Source of the DNA: Leptospira adleri
Lineage (GTDB): Bacteria; Spirochaetota; Leptospiria; Leptospirales; Leptospiraceae
Length of the DNA: 29,919 nt
NCBI RefSeq assembly: GCF_002811985.1
Contig: NZ_NPDU01000055.1
Coordinates: 1 to 29,919 of the forward strand
Reading direction: 5' to 3'
Shown in pieces: positions 10,036 through 19,745 of the stretch. The notes below the pieces were generated by a model. It was not told the DNA's origin. It did not search any database and worked only from the letters and a program-made list of their open reading frames with translations. A program made the translations under genes and the position numbers. The stretch's first letter is position 1, and every line of letters starts with the position of its first letter.

Positions 10036-12288
10036 ATGATCGAACAAAGAAAGAAACAACATGTGAAAATAAAAACTCGCGCTTTATATATTCTTATTCT
10101 TGGAATCGGTTTGTTCTCCGTTTTTCTCAATTGTCTGCCGGGAGAAGGTAAGAAAGGAATGAATTTTTTCTTTCTCCCCAGCTCAAGCCTTTCTTTTCCG
10201 GGCGGAGATTCTTCAACCGGCACCTCTGCCGCACCGGCGCTCACGCCCGTCGCTCCTACGGGAACTCTTACGTATTCTTCCGCTACAACCTTTTATGTGA
10301 GCGGGGCGGCCGGCGGCACTCCCCATTACGATATCTCTTGGTCTTCCGATATGAACGGAACATATGAACTTCGGCTCGTAGCGACCAACTGCACCGACGG
10401 TACGGTTAGCTCGAACGCAACCATTACCGCCTCTACCGCAAATTCGAATCGAATTACGGCCGCTTCTTTAGGCGCGGGCTCCAACGCAGTCAAACTCTGT
10501 CTCAAAAGTCCGGACGGAACCAGCGTCTGGGATATGAAAAGTATCAACGCAGTCCGTGACGATGGCGCCCCTACACCGGGATTCTCACTAGCCGCCGGAA
10601 CCTACGGATTGCTGATCCCCAATATCAGCCTTTCTTGCACCGATACCGGTTCGGCCGGTTGTCTTGCAACGGCTTACACAACGGATGGATCTACGCCTGA
10701 TATCAATGCCGATGGGACCGTTCCTTCGGGTTCTACTCTTTTTTCCGCTGCATTTGCTATTCCCAATAACGCTACCACCGACGTTAAAGCCATTTCGATC
10801 GATAAGGCGGGCAACAAAAGCGCCGTCTCCACAAATCAATACATCGTTGCGGTCGGAAATCCTACGATTACGATCAATTCCGTTTCTAAAAATTACCTTC
10901 GAAGCACTGCTACACCCGACGATACGAGCGTGATCAAATGGCAATCGGATATTGCAGGCAATTACGAGTTCCGGGTAGGCGGTTCCAATTGCAGCGCGGG
11001 AACGAACGGAACGGCCCTTTCACCGGCTATTACCGGAAGCGCCGCAGCCGCTACTCAAATCACCAGTACAATCCCAGGTTCTTCTTTAGCGGTGGGAGCC
11101 AATACGGTTCGAATTTGCTTTACCACTTCCGGTAGCAACGTAGGATTTAACTCTTCCACTCTGAACATCGACAACACCGCGCCGACAGTAAGTTCCGCGA
11201 CACCTTCCAACAACACTCTCAATTTAAGCGTGGACCAAAATACTTTCGCGCTGGTTTTTAGCGAACCCATGGACACGAGCGTGACTCCACTTCCCCAACA
11301 TCGTGATAGCGGCGTGAGCGGATTTCCACAAATCTCTTGGCCCACGATGACAGGATCTTGGTCCGCGGACGGGTTAACATATACTTTAAGCCTAAACAGT
11401 AAATTGCCGGAATGGCACAACTTCTATCTTCAATTCAACGATTCCGACTTTAAGGATAGGGCGGGAAATGTGGTCGTAGGAGGCTTCGTCGCATCAAATT
11501 TAATCAAACTCAACTATCGCACTTTTGTGGAAACGAACCCTACCATCATATCACGAACTTTGCAAAGCACTTGTTATGATGTTTCCGGAAATGCAACCGC
11601 TTGTGCTTCTTCCGGACAAGATACGGAATTCAATTCGGCTTCTCCTTACGGACTTGGAACGCCGACAACCTTACCGGGTTATCCCAACGACAGGGTTACA
11701 CAAGACACCTTGAACGGTAAGTTTTGGAAAACTTGTCCACCTACCTATATTTGGTCCGGAGGTACTTGTGTTCAAGACCTTACAAGCGCGTATAACTTAG
11801 CCTTGATCGCATTGAATGGACCTCCGAGCCTTCCGAGCGGGCCCAGTAATTATCTAGATTTAACCTGGAGTGATTCCCTCACTTATTGTCTGCAATTAAA
11901 TCTGGACAACGCAGGTGCCGGCTTTGCAGGTAAAAAAACTTGGAGACTTCCGACCTTGAGCGAACAGATGGGAATCCTCATCTACGAAGGAAGCGTGGGA
12001 AATGAAACGATCCCCGCGTCTAGCTTCCCGGGATTTATCAGAAACAACTATCAAAGATACTGGACTTCCACGAATGCGGTGAATGCGATTTCCACAAATG
12101 GTGTCGCGGATGGAAGCACTCCCCCGATCCAAAACCAGCAACTATCCGTTGGCACCTCTTCTTGGGGGGCTTGGCAAATCTCAGTTTTTGGCGGAGGAGC
12201 CCATTTTAACAATAAAGGAAAAGCATATTCCTGGGGTAACTACTGGATGAACAAATACGGCGCATTAGCGATGTGCATCGCGGATTAA
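10036..12288 (+). CDS. Large modular lipoprotein with C-terminal DUF1566 (Lcl) domain
   Basis: The 750-residue product is exported. A basic N-terminus (MIEQRKKQHVKIKTR) and hydrophobic core lead to FLNC, giving a probable lipid-modified Cys33; a Gly/Ser-rich spacer follows. Modules by inspection: a beta module A1 (about 86-175) and its relative A2 (about 285-378), both with W-x-S-D-x-x-G-x-Y-E-x-R and N-C spacing; between them a chitobiase C-terminal-like repeat (about 180-265, with YTTDGSTPD and DKAGNKS); then a Big_5-like Ig domain (about 380-485, with DNTAPTV and FSEPMD); and a DUF1566/Lcl domain (about 510-750, with WRLPT near 636 and YWTSTN near 675). ATG at 10036 is preferred to the in-frame GTG at 10021 because GGAGGA (10022-10027) lies eight bases before it. 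It is followed after 13 bases by a second DUF1566 gene, so they form an operon. Probably a cell-surface binding protein; the ligand is unknown. Confidence 0.85.
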   Translation: MIEQRKKQHVKIKTRALYILILGIGLFSVFLNCLPGEGKKGMNFFFLPSSSLSFPGGDSSTGTSAAPALTPVAPTGTLTYSSATTFYVSGAAGGTPHYDISWSSDMNGTYELRLVATNCTDGTVSSNATITASTANSNRITAASLGAGSNAVKLCLKSPDGTSVWDMKSINAVRDDGAPTPGFSLAAGTYGLLIPNISLSCTDTGSAGCLATAYTTDGSTPDINADGTVPSGSTLFSAAFAIPNNATTDVKAISIDKAGNKSAVSTNQYIVAVGNPTITINSVSKNYLRSTATPDDTSVIKWQSDIAGNYEFRVGGSNCSAGTNGTALSPAITGSAAAATQITSTIPGSSLAVGANTVRICFTTSGSNVGFNSSTLNIDNTAPTVSSATPSNNTLNLSVDQNTFALVFSEPMDTSVTPLPQHRDSGVSGFPQISWPTMTGSWSADGLTYTLSLNSKLPEWHNFYLQFNDSDFKDRAGNVVVGGFVASNLIKLNYRTFVETNPTIISRTLQSTCYDVSGNATACASSGQDTEFNSASPYGLGTPTTLPGYPNDRVTQDTLNGKFWKTCPPTYIWSGGTCVQDLTSAYNLALIALNGPPSLPSGPSNYLDLTWSDSLTYCLQLNLDNAGAGFAGKKTWRLPTLSEQMGILIYEGSVGNETIPASSFPGFIRNNYQRYWTSTNAVNAISTNGVADGSTPPIQNQQLSVGTSSWGAWQISVFGGGAHFNNKGKAYSWGNYWMNKYGALAMCIAD

Positions 12289-12301
12289 AGGGAGATATTA
12301 T

Positions 12302-12922
12302 ATGAACAAGTTCAAAGTATTATTAGCGCTCTGCCTCTTACTCGGAATTGCCAACGGGATCGCGGGAATTGGGGGTCCTTACACGGATCCGAACGATGGA
12401 ACAATCAACGATACCGCGAACCGCCTCCTTTGGAGAAAATGTACGATGGGCAGAGGCTCGGCGGGAATGAATTATACGGATTGTGGAAACGTCACAGGGG
12501 GGCAAACGAGCAACTGGACAACTGCTTTAAGTTACTGCAGAAACTTAGGAACCTTGCTTGGAGACGGAAGACAGTGGAGATTGCCGTCCGTAAAAGAACT
12601 GATCTCGATCGTCGACTACAGAGTGACCACCTTGCCGATCATTAACTCTACGTTATTCCCAAATACGAACGGGGGAAAACACTGGACCTCCACCAATTCG
12701 TTCGCGATGGGAAATAGCCCGACAATTTCATCGAACGGCAATAATGAGAACGATCCAAAACAGTATGTTGCTTCCGTAGAAAACGTCGAACAACACTATA
12801 AAATCCCGGAAGGAACGAGTTATCGATCGATGGCCTACATTGTGGATTTTGCGGTAGGCGGAGTTGTCGAATATCCAAAGTCGAACACGAACGGATATGT
12901 ACGCTGCGTAACTAGTTATTAA
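12302..12922 (+). CDS. Secreted DUF1566 (Lcl C-terminal) domain protein
   Basis: The 206-residue product has a Sec-type signal peptide (basic MNKFK, hydrophobic to about residue 18, cleavage probably near residues 19-22) and then one DUF1566 domain filling the rest. Family marks are NRLLWRKC near 40-47, TALSYCRNL near 74-82, WRLPSVKEL at 92-100, a HWTSTN motif near the middle and the final VRCVTSY. GGGAG lies just before the ATG, and the gene starts 13 bases after the large DUF1566 lipoprotein, so the two are co-transcribed. It has no lipobox, unlike its partner. DUF1566 occurs in surface and adhesive proteins; the role here is unknown, though the pairing suggests that the two products act at the same surface. 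Confidence 0.82.
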   Translation: MNKFKVLLALCLLLGIANGIAGIGGPYTDPNDGTINDTANRLLWRKCTMGRGSAGMNYTDCGNVTGGQTSNWTTALSYCRNLGTLLGDGRQWRLPSVKELISIVDYRVTTLPIINSTLFPNTNGGKHWTSTNSFAMGNSPTISSNGNNENDPKQYVASVENVEQHYKIPEGTSYRSMAYIVDFAVGGVVEYPKSNTNGYVRCVTSY

Positions 12923-12939
12923 TCAAAGAAGAATTTTAC

Positions 12940-12970
12940 GGCTCCGCAAAACATCTGTCCATGCGGAGCC
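12940..12970. terminator. Hairpin terminator between convergent genes
   Basis: Arms GGCTCCGCA (12940-12948) and TGCGGAGCC (12962-12970) form a nine-pair perfect stem with a 13-base loop. It lies between the DUF1566 gene and the convergent lipoprotein gene. The T run is poor on both sides, so it may need help to terminate. Confidence 0.6.
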
Positions 12971-12995
12971 AGCATTTCATTACTCTAATATACTC

Positions 12996-13610
12996 TCACT
13001 GTAAAGTAAAACAAGCATTCAGCATAAATTCGATATTCTCTTTAGAGATTAAGTCCAAACGCTCGTTCCACTTTGCAACGGGAAGACTTTTATCCTCCTT
13101 CTCGAGATAACTCATCTGCGGAACCAAGGTGTAGGTATGATTTGCATCGTGTATGCTCGAATCGGAAAAAGAAATAAAGTTATGAATGACAGGAACACAA
13201 GTTGTTTGTGTTGGATCGCAGTATTCCACTCTCTGCTGAACGTGTCTAACGTGGATCTCGGCTTCTTTTCCGATCAACATCTTCTTCTTTGGAAAAACCT
13301 TTTTTAGGGCGAGCACCAATTCCAAAGCCTTGGTAAGATTTTTCTCCTTCGGGGAAGGCAAATAAATTCTTCCCAAAAGTTCTTCCTGTCTCTTTCGCAT
13401 ACAGAGATCGTCATCCGGATTTAAGGATTCGGGATCCGGAATTTTGGAACAAATTTCGCGAACAGTATCTACGGAAAAAGATTCGACGACGAGAGTTTTC
13501 GCAGTTTGTATTTTTTCAATTTTATTGTGATTTTCCGGCTCTTGGGTTTGCGCGGAAGAACAAGAAAGCAAACACAAAGCCAAAATGTAAAGGGAAATTC
13601 GGACTATCAT
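12996..13610 (-). CDS. Small putative lipoprotein, function unknown
   Basis: The 204-residue product starts MIVRISLYILALCLLSC, a short signal peptide with lipobox LLSC and the modified cysteine at residue 17, followed by a Ser/Gln/Glu-rich tether. The mature part is mixed helix and strand with cysteines (ICSKIPD, DDDLCMRKRQEE, VEYCDPTQTTCVPV, LNACFTLQ) that could form disulphides in the periplasm. I recognise no family. An upstream in-frame start at 13688 would put 26 charged residues before the signal peptide, so the ATG at 13610 is preferred. It converges with the DUF1566 operon and diverges from the cytochrome gene. Confidence 0.7.
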   Translation of the reverse strand: MIVRISLYILALCLLSCSSAQTQEPENHNKIEKIQTAKTLVVESFSVDTVREICSKIPDPESLNPDDDLCMRKRQEELLGRIYLPSPKEKNLTKALELVLALKKVFPKKKMLIGKEAEIHVRHVQQRVEYCDPTQTTCVPVIHNFISFSDSSIHDANHTYTLVPQMSYLEKEDKSLPVAKWNERLDLISKENIEFMLNACFTLQ

Positions 13611-14030
13611 ATCTTTCGAAACAATGGTTCTTTCCGTTTTTTGAATACATTTTTGAAAGAAGGCTTCCGTTTTTTGCCCGATCCTCATCGTTTCTTTGAA
13701 AAATTTTTGACTTTCATTCCCGTCAAAGCGAAATATCCGTTTAACACGATTTAAAAGACAATAATAAGAAGCCTTTTCACAAATTCGATCGATCGGTTTT
13801 ATTTTTTGAATCCGTTTTTCCTTGAATACGGTTCTATCGAAAAGGAAAGTTAGCCGAAATCGAATGAATCAAAGAACTTGATCTGAAATCATTCTTAGGA
13901 GGCCCGTTCGGGATACCGGATTCAAAATTTATCAAAGGTTCAAGATATTATAATATGGGAATTCGGGACTCCCAATATAAGTCAAAAATAATTTACGACG
14001 TTGTTTAAGAATAAAATATAGCTGGAGCAT
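13611..14030. other. Divergent intergenic region before the cytochrome c gene
   Basis: These 420 bases are A/T-rich. TTCCGTTTTTTG occurs twice (about 13633 and 13665). GGGAATTCGGGACTCCC near 13957-13973 sits inside ATAT..ATAT arms (13954-13978) and recalls the GTGGGAACTC family. I cannot identify -35/-10 boxes with confidence. No gene is seen. Confidence 0.5.
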
Positions 14031-15014
14031 ATGATGAAATTTTTTGGAGTTCTTTTAAAAAGAACCATTCTTACGATCATTTTGATTATTATAGGCGGTT
14101 TGAGTTTTCTTTATATAAAATATCCGGACATCGGAAAAAAAGAAGAAATCAAAATCGCGCATACTCCTGAACAGATCAAAAGAGGCGAATACTTAGTAAA
14201 TAACGTCGCCGCTTGTATGGGCTGTCACACCGGAGACAGAGATCCGCAAAAACTTTTTTATCCATTCGATAAAAATTTGGGCGCTGGCGGTTTAAAGTTC
14301 GGAGAAGAGATGGGTTTGCCAGGAACGTTTTATTCCAGAAACATCACTCCTGCAGCGACCGGTTTGAAAAATTGGACCGATACCGATATCTTTTACGCGA
14401 TGACTGCGGGAGTCTCTAAAGACGGAAGCCCTCTCTTCCCGTTGATGCCTTATGAAAATTATGCGAAGATGGACAAGGAAGATATTTATTCCATCATAGC
14501 TTATATCAGAACGATTCCAGCGGTCGAGAATCAAGTGGAAAAACCGAACGCAAAATTTCCGATGAACTTGATCATGAGAACCATACCGAAAGCGCCTGAA
14601 TTTTCAAAAAGACCGGAACCAAAAGATACAATCGCTTACGGAAAATATCTTTTCACTGTCGCGGCTTGCAATGATTGCCATACTCAAAAAATAAAAGGGA
14701 AACCCGTTGAGGGGATGGAACACGCGGGGGGTTTTGAATTCGCCTTAGTTTCCGGCGGAAAATCAAGAAGCGCAAACATCACGCCCGATGTTGAAACCGG
14801 AATCGGCTCATGGACGCGGGAAAGTTTTATCGCGAGATTCAAAGCAAATGTTGCAAGAGTAAAAGCGAATCCGAATACTAAGCCGGGAGAGTTCAATAGT
14901 TTAATGCCTTGGTTGGAATACGCGGGTATGAGCGACCAAGATCTCGGAGCGATCTTTGCTTATCTCATGAGTTCAAAGCCAGTTTCTAACAAAGTACAGG
15001 TTTTCGAGAAATAG
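14031..15014 (+). CDS. Membrane-anchored dihaem cytochrome c
   Basis: The 327-residue product has one N-terminal membrane anchor (about residues 9-29) and two class I cytochrome c domains facing the periplasm. Haem-attachment motifs are CMGCH (62-66) and CNDCH (213-217); likely distal Met ligands are M139 in PLMPY and M292 in SLMPW. The NITP motif occurs in each half (104-107 and 249-252), with a GLKNWTD/GIGSWTR follow-on, as in cytochrome subunits of membrane alcohol, gluconate and aldehyde dehydrogenases, which pass electrons from a periplasmic dehydrogenase to quinone or the oxidase. Those usually have three haems; this has two and no dehydrogenase gene beside it. Two ATGs in a row begin it; GGAG is better spaced for the second (14034). 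A hairpin follows the stop. Confidence 0.88.
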   Translation: MMKFFGVLLKRTILTIILIIIGGLSFLYIKYPDIGKKEEIKIAHTPEQIKRGEYLVNNVAACMGCHTGDRDPQKLFYPFDKNLGAGGLKFGEEMGLPGTFYSRNITPAATGLKNWTDTDIFYAMTAGVSKDGSPLFPLMPYENYAKMDKEDIYSIIAYIRTIPAVENQVEKPNAKFPMNLIMRTIPKAPEFSKRPEPKDTIAYGKYLFTVAACNDCHTQKIKGKPVEGMEHAGGFEFALVSGGKSRSANITPDVETGIGSWTRESFIARFKANVARVKANPNTKPGEFNSLMPWLEYAGMSDQDLGAIFAYLMSSKPVSNKVQVFEK

Positions 15015-15023
15015 TCAATTTAT

Positions 15024-15053
15024 AGTACGCACAGGTATATTTCTGTGCGTACT
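15024..15053. terminator. Hairpin after the cytochrome c gene
   Basis: Arms AGTACGCACAG (15024-15034) and CTGTGCGTACT (15043-15053) make an 11-pair perfect stem with loop GTATATTT, ten bases after the cytochrome stop. There is no T run, so it may be a factor-assisted terminator, an mRNA-stabilising end or an operator. Confidence 0.5.
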
Positions 15054-15284
15054 CGCAAAATGAGCAGAAAAAATATTTTTAAAATAAGGTATTTCCGTTT
15101 AAAAAATTTGGCGAAATATTTAGAGGCCGCCATAAAGATTCTGAATCTGAAATTCTAAAAACTTAGTTTGATAACTTTTTTGGCCTAAAAGTAATGCTTT
15201 TATAACAAACCCTTTCAAAATAAATGATTAAACCACTGTTAATAGCTCTATATATCTGACGATTGTCGTTTTATAATAAACGAT

Positions 15285-15320
15285 GCTAATATCGGAAAAT
15301 ATCCGTATACTGATATTAGC
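15285..15320 (+). promoter_or_regulatory. Stem-loop immediately before the phosphatase start
   Basis: Arms GCTAATATC (15285-15293) and GATATTAGC (15312-15320) pair perfectly, with an inner CGGA/TCCG stem. The outer arm ends one base before the ATG at 15322. It would lie in the mRNA leader if 15322 is the true start. Either an operator or a structure limiting ribosome access is possible. Confidence 0.45.
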
Positions 15321-15321
15321 C

Positions 15322-16803
<1,482 letters not shown>

Positions 16804-16805
16804 CT

Positions 16806-18251
16806 ATGAAGAAGAGCATCGCCATATCCATCATAGGATTCTTATTGATTCTTCCCCTCGGATTTATCGTCTTAGAGACGAAACTTTTCGAGCTTAGAAT
16901 CATATTAGAAAGACGTAAAATTCTAAACTTTTCCTTTTCAAGCGAGATCCTGCGTTCCAAGTTCGAAGGAATCATTTCGAACAAGGAAAACATCAAGGCG
17001 GAAATGAAATTAAACCATCTCCAGAGTTCGATGATCAATAACTCAAGAGATTCCGTTTCCTTGGAACCGTCCTTTCTGCACGAAATTGGAGCGACGTTGA
17101 TCAATTCCGTCCGTTCCCTTTCTTTGAAGGCAGGCATCAATCTTCATCTTAATTCTTCCAAGATCCGTCTTTTGGAGCACGCGTTCGCGTTGGAACGGAA
17201 TCAGTTTTATAAGGAAGCCTACAGAACTTACGAAGAATCGTTCGATCAATTCGGGAAAGAATCTGAAGAAGGCGGTTTTATACAACTTCACCAAGGATTT
17301 TGTCTCGCGGTCCAAGGAGAATTCGACACGGCTCTTAAACCGCTCTATGAAGTTAAGGCAAATCATCCGGGGACCTTACTTTCAAGCGACGCTGAAATTC
17401 TTATCTCGTTGATACTTAGGGCGAAACAGAGTGAAAAAGAAATCGAATCAAGCGAAGACGATCCGGAAAAAAGGGCGCGCGCTTATTTCGCTAAAGGGAA
17501 TTACGCTAAGGCTCTGGAAGAAATCGAAAGGGCGAATATCAATTCTCCCGAAATGAATTACATCAAAGGTTATTCTTTGGAAAAAACGGGACACCAACCG
17601 GAAGCGATCAAAGAATACGCAAGCCTCGCGTTCTCGGATAAGAACAAAGAAATTGCGATCAAGGCGAATCGTCGACTTTTGATGTTAGGTTATTATTATA
17701 ACGCTGGTTCCGAAATCGCAAGCCTTTCCGATAAGAACGCGGAACGACTCGGAGATTCATCCGAAGCGAAAGAAATCAAAACTTCCTCCGAAAAATTAAA
17801 ACAACCGAATCGATCGTCGGACGGAGAAGATAGACAAGATTCGAAATTGGACGTAGATATTTCCAAAAAGAACCAAGCGGTCTTGGACGAAGTTCTTCAG
17901 AAATCGACTCAGTTCTTGAAAAAAGTGGAAGCTCAAGCTCCGCCGAAGGCTCTTATCAAGATCGTCGTTTCGGACGCCGACCCGGTTTACGCAAACAGGA
18001 TCGTGATCAACGGAGATCAAACGAAATTGTTTTCAACTCACTTTCCGATCACACTTCCAACTTATACGATCGAATCCATTTCGATGGATAAAAATGCCAC
18101 AAAGGATTCCAAACTAGTAATGACAAAAGACAGCAATAAACAATCATTCTTAAGGGCTTCCTTTGAGGACGATACGATAACGGTAAGCGATAAATCTTCG
18201 AAAAAAAAGGTCCCTATCGATTCCGCGATCAAAATCGAGGTGGTCCAATGA
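16806..18251 (+). CDS. Membrane-anchored TPR protein of the phosphatase/STAS operon
   Basis: The 481-residue product has an N-terminal membrane segment (about 5-23) and a helical body. TPR-like helices occur around residues 120-200 (HAFALERNQFYKEAYRTYEES, FCLAVQGEFDTALKPLYEV) and 220-290 (RAYFAKGNYAKALEEIERA, KGYSLEKTGHQPEAIKEYASL). A Ser/Lys/Asp-rich low-complexity linker follows (about 310-360), then a beta-rich C-terminal domain ending KVPIDSAIKIEVVQ. TPR arrays bind proteins, so an input or scaffold role for the phosphatase is an inference from the operon. It starts two bases after the phosphatase stop and overlaps the next gene by four bases (ATGA), showing translational coupling. I recognise no named family for the C-terminal part. 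Confidence 0.75.
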   Translation: MKKSIAISIIGFLLILPLGFIVLETKLFELRIILERRKILNFSFSSEILRSKFEGIISNKENIKAEMKLNHLQSSMINNSRDSVSLEPSFLHEIGATLINSVRSLSLKAGINLHLNSSKIRLLEHAFALERNQFYKEAYRTYEESFDQFGKESEEGGFIQLHQGFCLAVQGEFDTALKPLYEVKANHPGTLLSSDAEILISLILRAKQSEKEIESSEDDPEKRARAYFAKGNYAKALEEIERANINSPEMNYIKGYSLEKTGHQPEAIKEYASLAFSDKNKEIAIKANRRLLMLGYYYNAGSEIASLSDKNAERLGDSSEAKEIKTSSEKLKQPNRSSDGEDRQDSKLDVDISKKNQAVLDEVLQKSTQFLKKVEAQAPPKALIKIVVSDADPVYANRIVINGDQTKLFSTHFPITLPTYTIESISMDKNATKDSKLVMTKDSNKQSFLRASFEDDTITVSDKSSKKKVPIDSAIKIEVVQ

Positions 18252-19219
18252 GCAGAATTCTTCTCATAATTGCGATTTTCATTTTTTCCCTCGAGATTTC
18301 GGCGCACAGAATTCTTTTAAAAAGCGGCGAAGAGATTTCGGGTAACGTTACGGAAAACGATCCCTCATTGGAAGAAATCACGATTCAAACCGACGACGGA
18401 GAAAGAAAAATCAAAAAGAGCGACATTTCCGAAATGCGTTTCGAAGAAGCCGGAAATTTTCTATGTTTGGAATTGGACGAGGATCCTAAACGGACTTGTA
18501 CTTACAAGATTACCAAAATCAATCCGCAGACCCTCTATTACGTGACCGAAGAAGGAGAATATCTCAGAGTCGCCCTGGAAAGAGTCAAGTTCGCGCAAAT
18601 AAAAGAACCTTCCGCGAGAATTTTACAACAACTCTCAAAGACAAATTTGAAGTTCACGGTTTCCTCCGAGACCGACGACGATATTCTTTCCAAAATCTCC
18701 ATCCTCAACGACGAATCGATCATGGTCACCCGCGGAGAAACGGAAGCTCCTATAATATTAGAAAATAAGAATATTACAAAATTGGTCTTAAAACCGGAAG
18801 ACCTAACTCCTAAAAATCCGGAAACCGCCATCGGTCTCTGGGATTATCTGATTCCGGGTTATTATCTGAAGAGAAAAAATTACACGAAGTCCGGATATGC
18901 GATGATGGGACTTACCGGCTTTTTTATCGTCGGAGCCGCCTACGAATACTACGCAGGTATCAACGTAAAGGAAAAACAACCTTTGTTGCTTCCTCAGGAC
19001 AACGGGACTTTTCTTTTGTTCGATCAGAGCAACGCGGAGTATTCCAGACACAAACAATTGAATCACCTTTTTTTGATCTCGTTATCAATTAATTATTTAT
19101 TAAACACGGCCTTAATTTCGTTCCCCGCGGTTTTTTCGATTGCGGCGACCGAAAGAAGTCTTCCCTACGCGATGACGAAGGAAAGAAACATAGAATTTAA
19201 AATGACGTATACTTTTTAG
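18248..19219 (+). CDS. Membrane protein with SH3/Sm-like N-terminal part and DUF5683-like C-terminus
   Basis: The 323-residue product has a signal sequence or anchor (about 1-18), then a beta-rich part with ILLKSGEEISGNVTEND and the similar FTVSSETDDDILSKISILND/ESIMVTRGETEAP, which look like small barrel repeats that read out an RNA- or wall-like ligand in other proteins; this is weak. From about 200, IGLWDYLIPGYYLKRKNYTKSGYAMMGLTGFF followed by two hydrophobic segments resembles DUF5683-type small membrane proteins. Its ATG overlaps the stop of the TPR gene, and a strong AGGAGA lies just after its own stop for the STAS gene. No function can be assigned; it probably acts with the TPR protein and phosphatase in sensing at the membrane. 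Confidence 0.65.
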   Translation: MSRILLIIAIFIFSLEISAHRILLKSGEEISGNVTENDPSLEEITIQTDDGERKIKKSDISEMRFEEAGNFLCLELDEDPKRTCTYKITKINPQTLYYVTEEGEYLRVALERVKFAQIKEPSARILQQLSKTNLKFTVSSETDDDILSKISILNDESIMVTRGETEAPIILENKNITKLVLKPEDLTPKNPETAIGLWDYLIPGYYLKRKNYTKSGYAMMGLTGFFIVGAAYEYYAGINVKEKQPLLLPQDNGTFLLFDQSNAEYSRHKQLNHLFLISLSINYLLNTALISFPAVFSIAATERSLPYAMTKERNIEFKMTYTF

Positions 19220-19233
19220 GAGACAAGAAACTT

Positions 19234-19641
19234 ATGCAAAACACAAACTCAGCTGGAGTGGCCTCTAAAGACGAACTTCAAGTTCAGGAAATTACCGATT
19301 CGCACGTTGCGGGAGTCCTCAAAAAGAACATGGCGATCCTGAAAACGACCGGAGAGATCAGTCTCTTCTCGGCGAAAAAGTTCAAAGAAGCGATGACCGA
19401 TAGAATCGAAAACGGGGTAAACATTTTCCTGGTGGATCTATCTACTACGACTCATATCGATTCGTCCGGCTTGGCGGCTTTTATCAGCACACAAGCGAGA
19501 CTTTTTAAGGAAGCACAGGGGAAGATCATCATCTTTAACGTTCCGACTCATCTTCAGAAGATCTTCGAACTTACAAGACTTGACAAATTGATCGGAATCA
19601 CACTCGACTTAGACGCGGCGATGGACAAGGCGATTTCCTAA
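19234..19641 (+). CDS. STAS-domain anti-sigma-factor antagonist (SpoIIAA/RsbV-like)
   Basis: The 135-residue cytoplasmic product is a single STAS domain (about 30-130) with a short polar N-terminal tail. The key motif is HIDSSGLAAF at 74-83, where S77 aligns with the phosphorylated Ser58 of Bacillus SpoIIAA. In such systems the unphosphorylated form binds an anti-sigma kinase and releases the sigma factor or another target; a kinase rephosphorylates it and a PP2C phosphatase resets it. The phosphatase is the first gene of this operon. No RsbW/SpoIIAB-type kinase is in the window, so the partner is elsewhere. AGGAGA lies about ten bases before the ATG. Confidence 0.9.
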   Translation: MQNTNSAGVASKDELQVQEITDSHVAGVLKKNMAILKTTGEISLFSAKKFKEAMTDRIENGVNIFLVDLSTTTHIDSSGLAAFISTQARLFKEAQGKIIIFNVPTHLQKIFELTRLDKLIGITLDLDAAMDKAIS

Positions 19642-19662
19642 TTTTTAGGAACGATTGCCTCC

Positions 19663-19683
19663 GGAATCGGAAACTCCGATTTC
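19663..19683 (+). other. First of two tandem stem-loops after the STAS gene
   Basis: GGAATCGGA (19663-19671) and TCCGATTTC (19675-19683) pair (one G-T) around AAC. No T run follows, so it is not a terminator alone. It lies 31 bases before the terminator hairpin. Confidence 0.5.
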
Positions 19684-19714
19684 AAAATGAGTTGCAATGA
19701 GTGGAATGCTTCCT

Positions 19715-19745
19715 AAGCTTTCCTGCGATGGCAGGAAAGCTTTTT
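19715..19745 (+). terminator. Terminator of the phosphatase/STAS operon overlapping the next gene's start
   Basis: Arms AAGCTTTCCTGC (19715-19726) and GCAGGAAAGCTT (19731-19742) form a 12-pair perfect stem around GATG, followed by T (19741-19745). This is the form of a strong intrinsic terminator on the plus strand. The ATG in the loop (19728-19730) is the best start of the AraC-family gene. Confidence 0.8.

Larger units (their letters stand above)
15015..15321. other. A/T-rich promoter region of the phosphatase operon
   Basis: About 300 bases with no gene. It holds the hairpin ending the cytochrome unit (15024-15053) and a hairpin just before the phosphatase start (15285-15320). The centre (about 15060-15280) is strongly A/T-rich, as expected of a promoter, but I cannot name -35/-10 boxes with confidence. 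Confidence 0.5.

Noticed and set aside
13611..13688. A 26-residue N-terminal extension of the small lipoprotein
   Set aside because: It would put a charged stretch before a normal signal peptide and lipobox; the ATG at 13610 is the sensible start.
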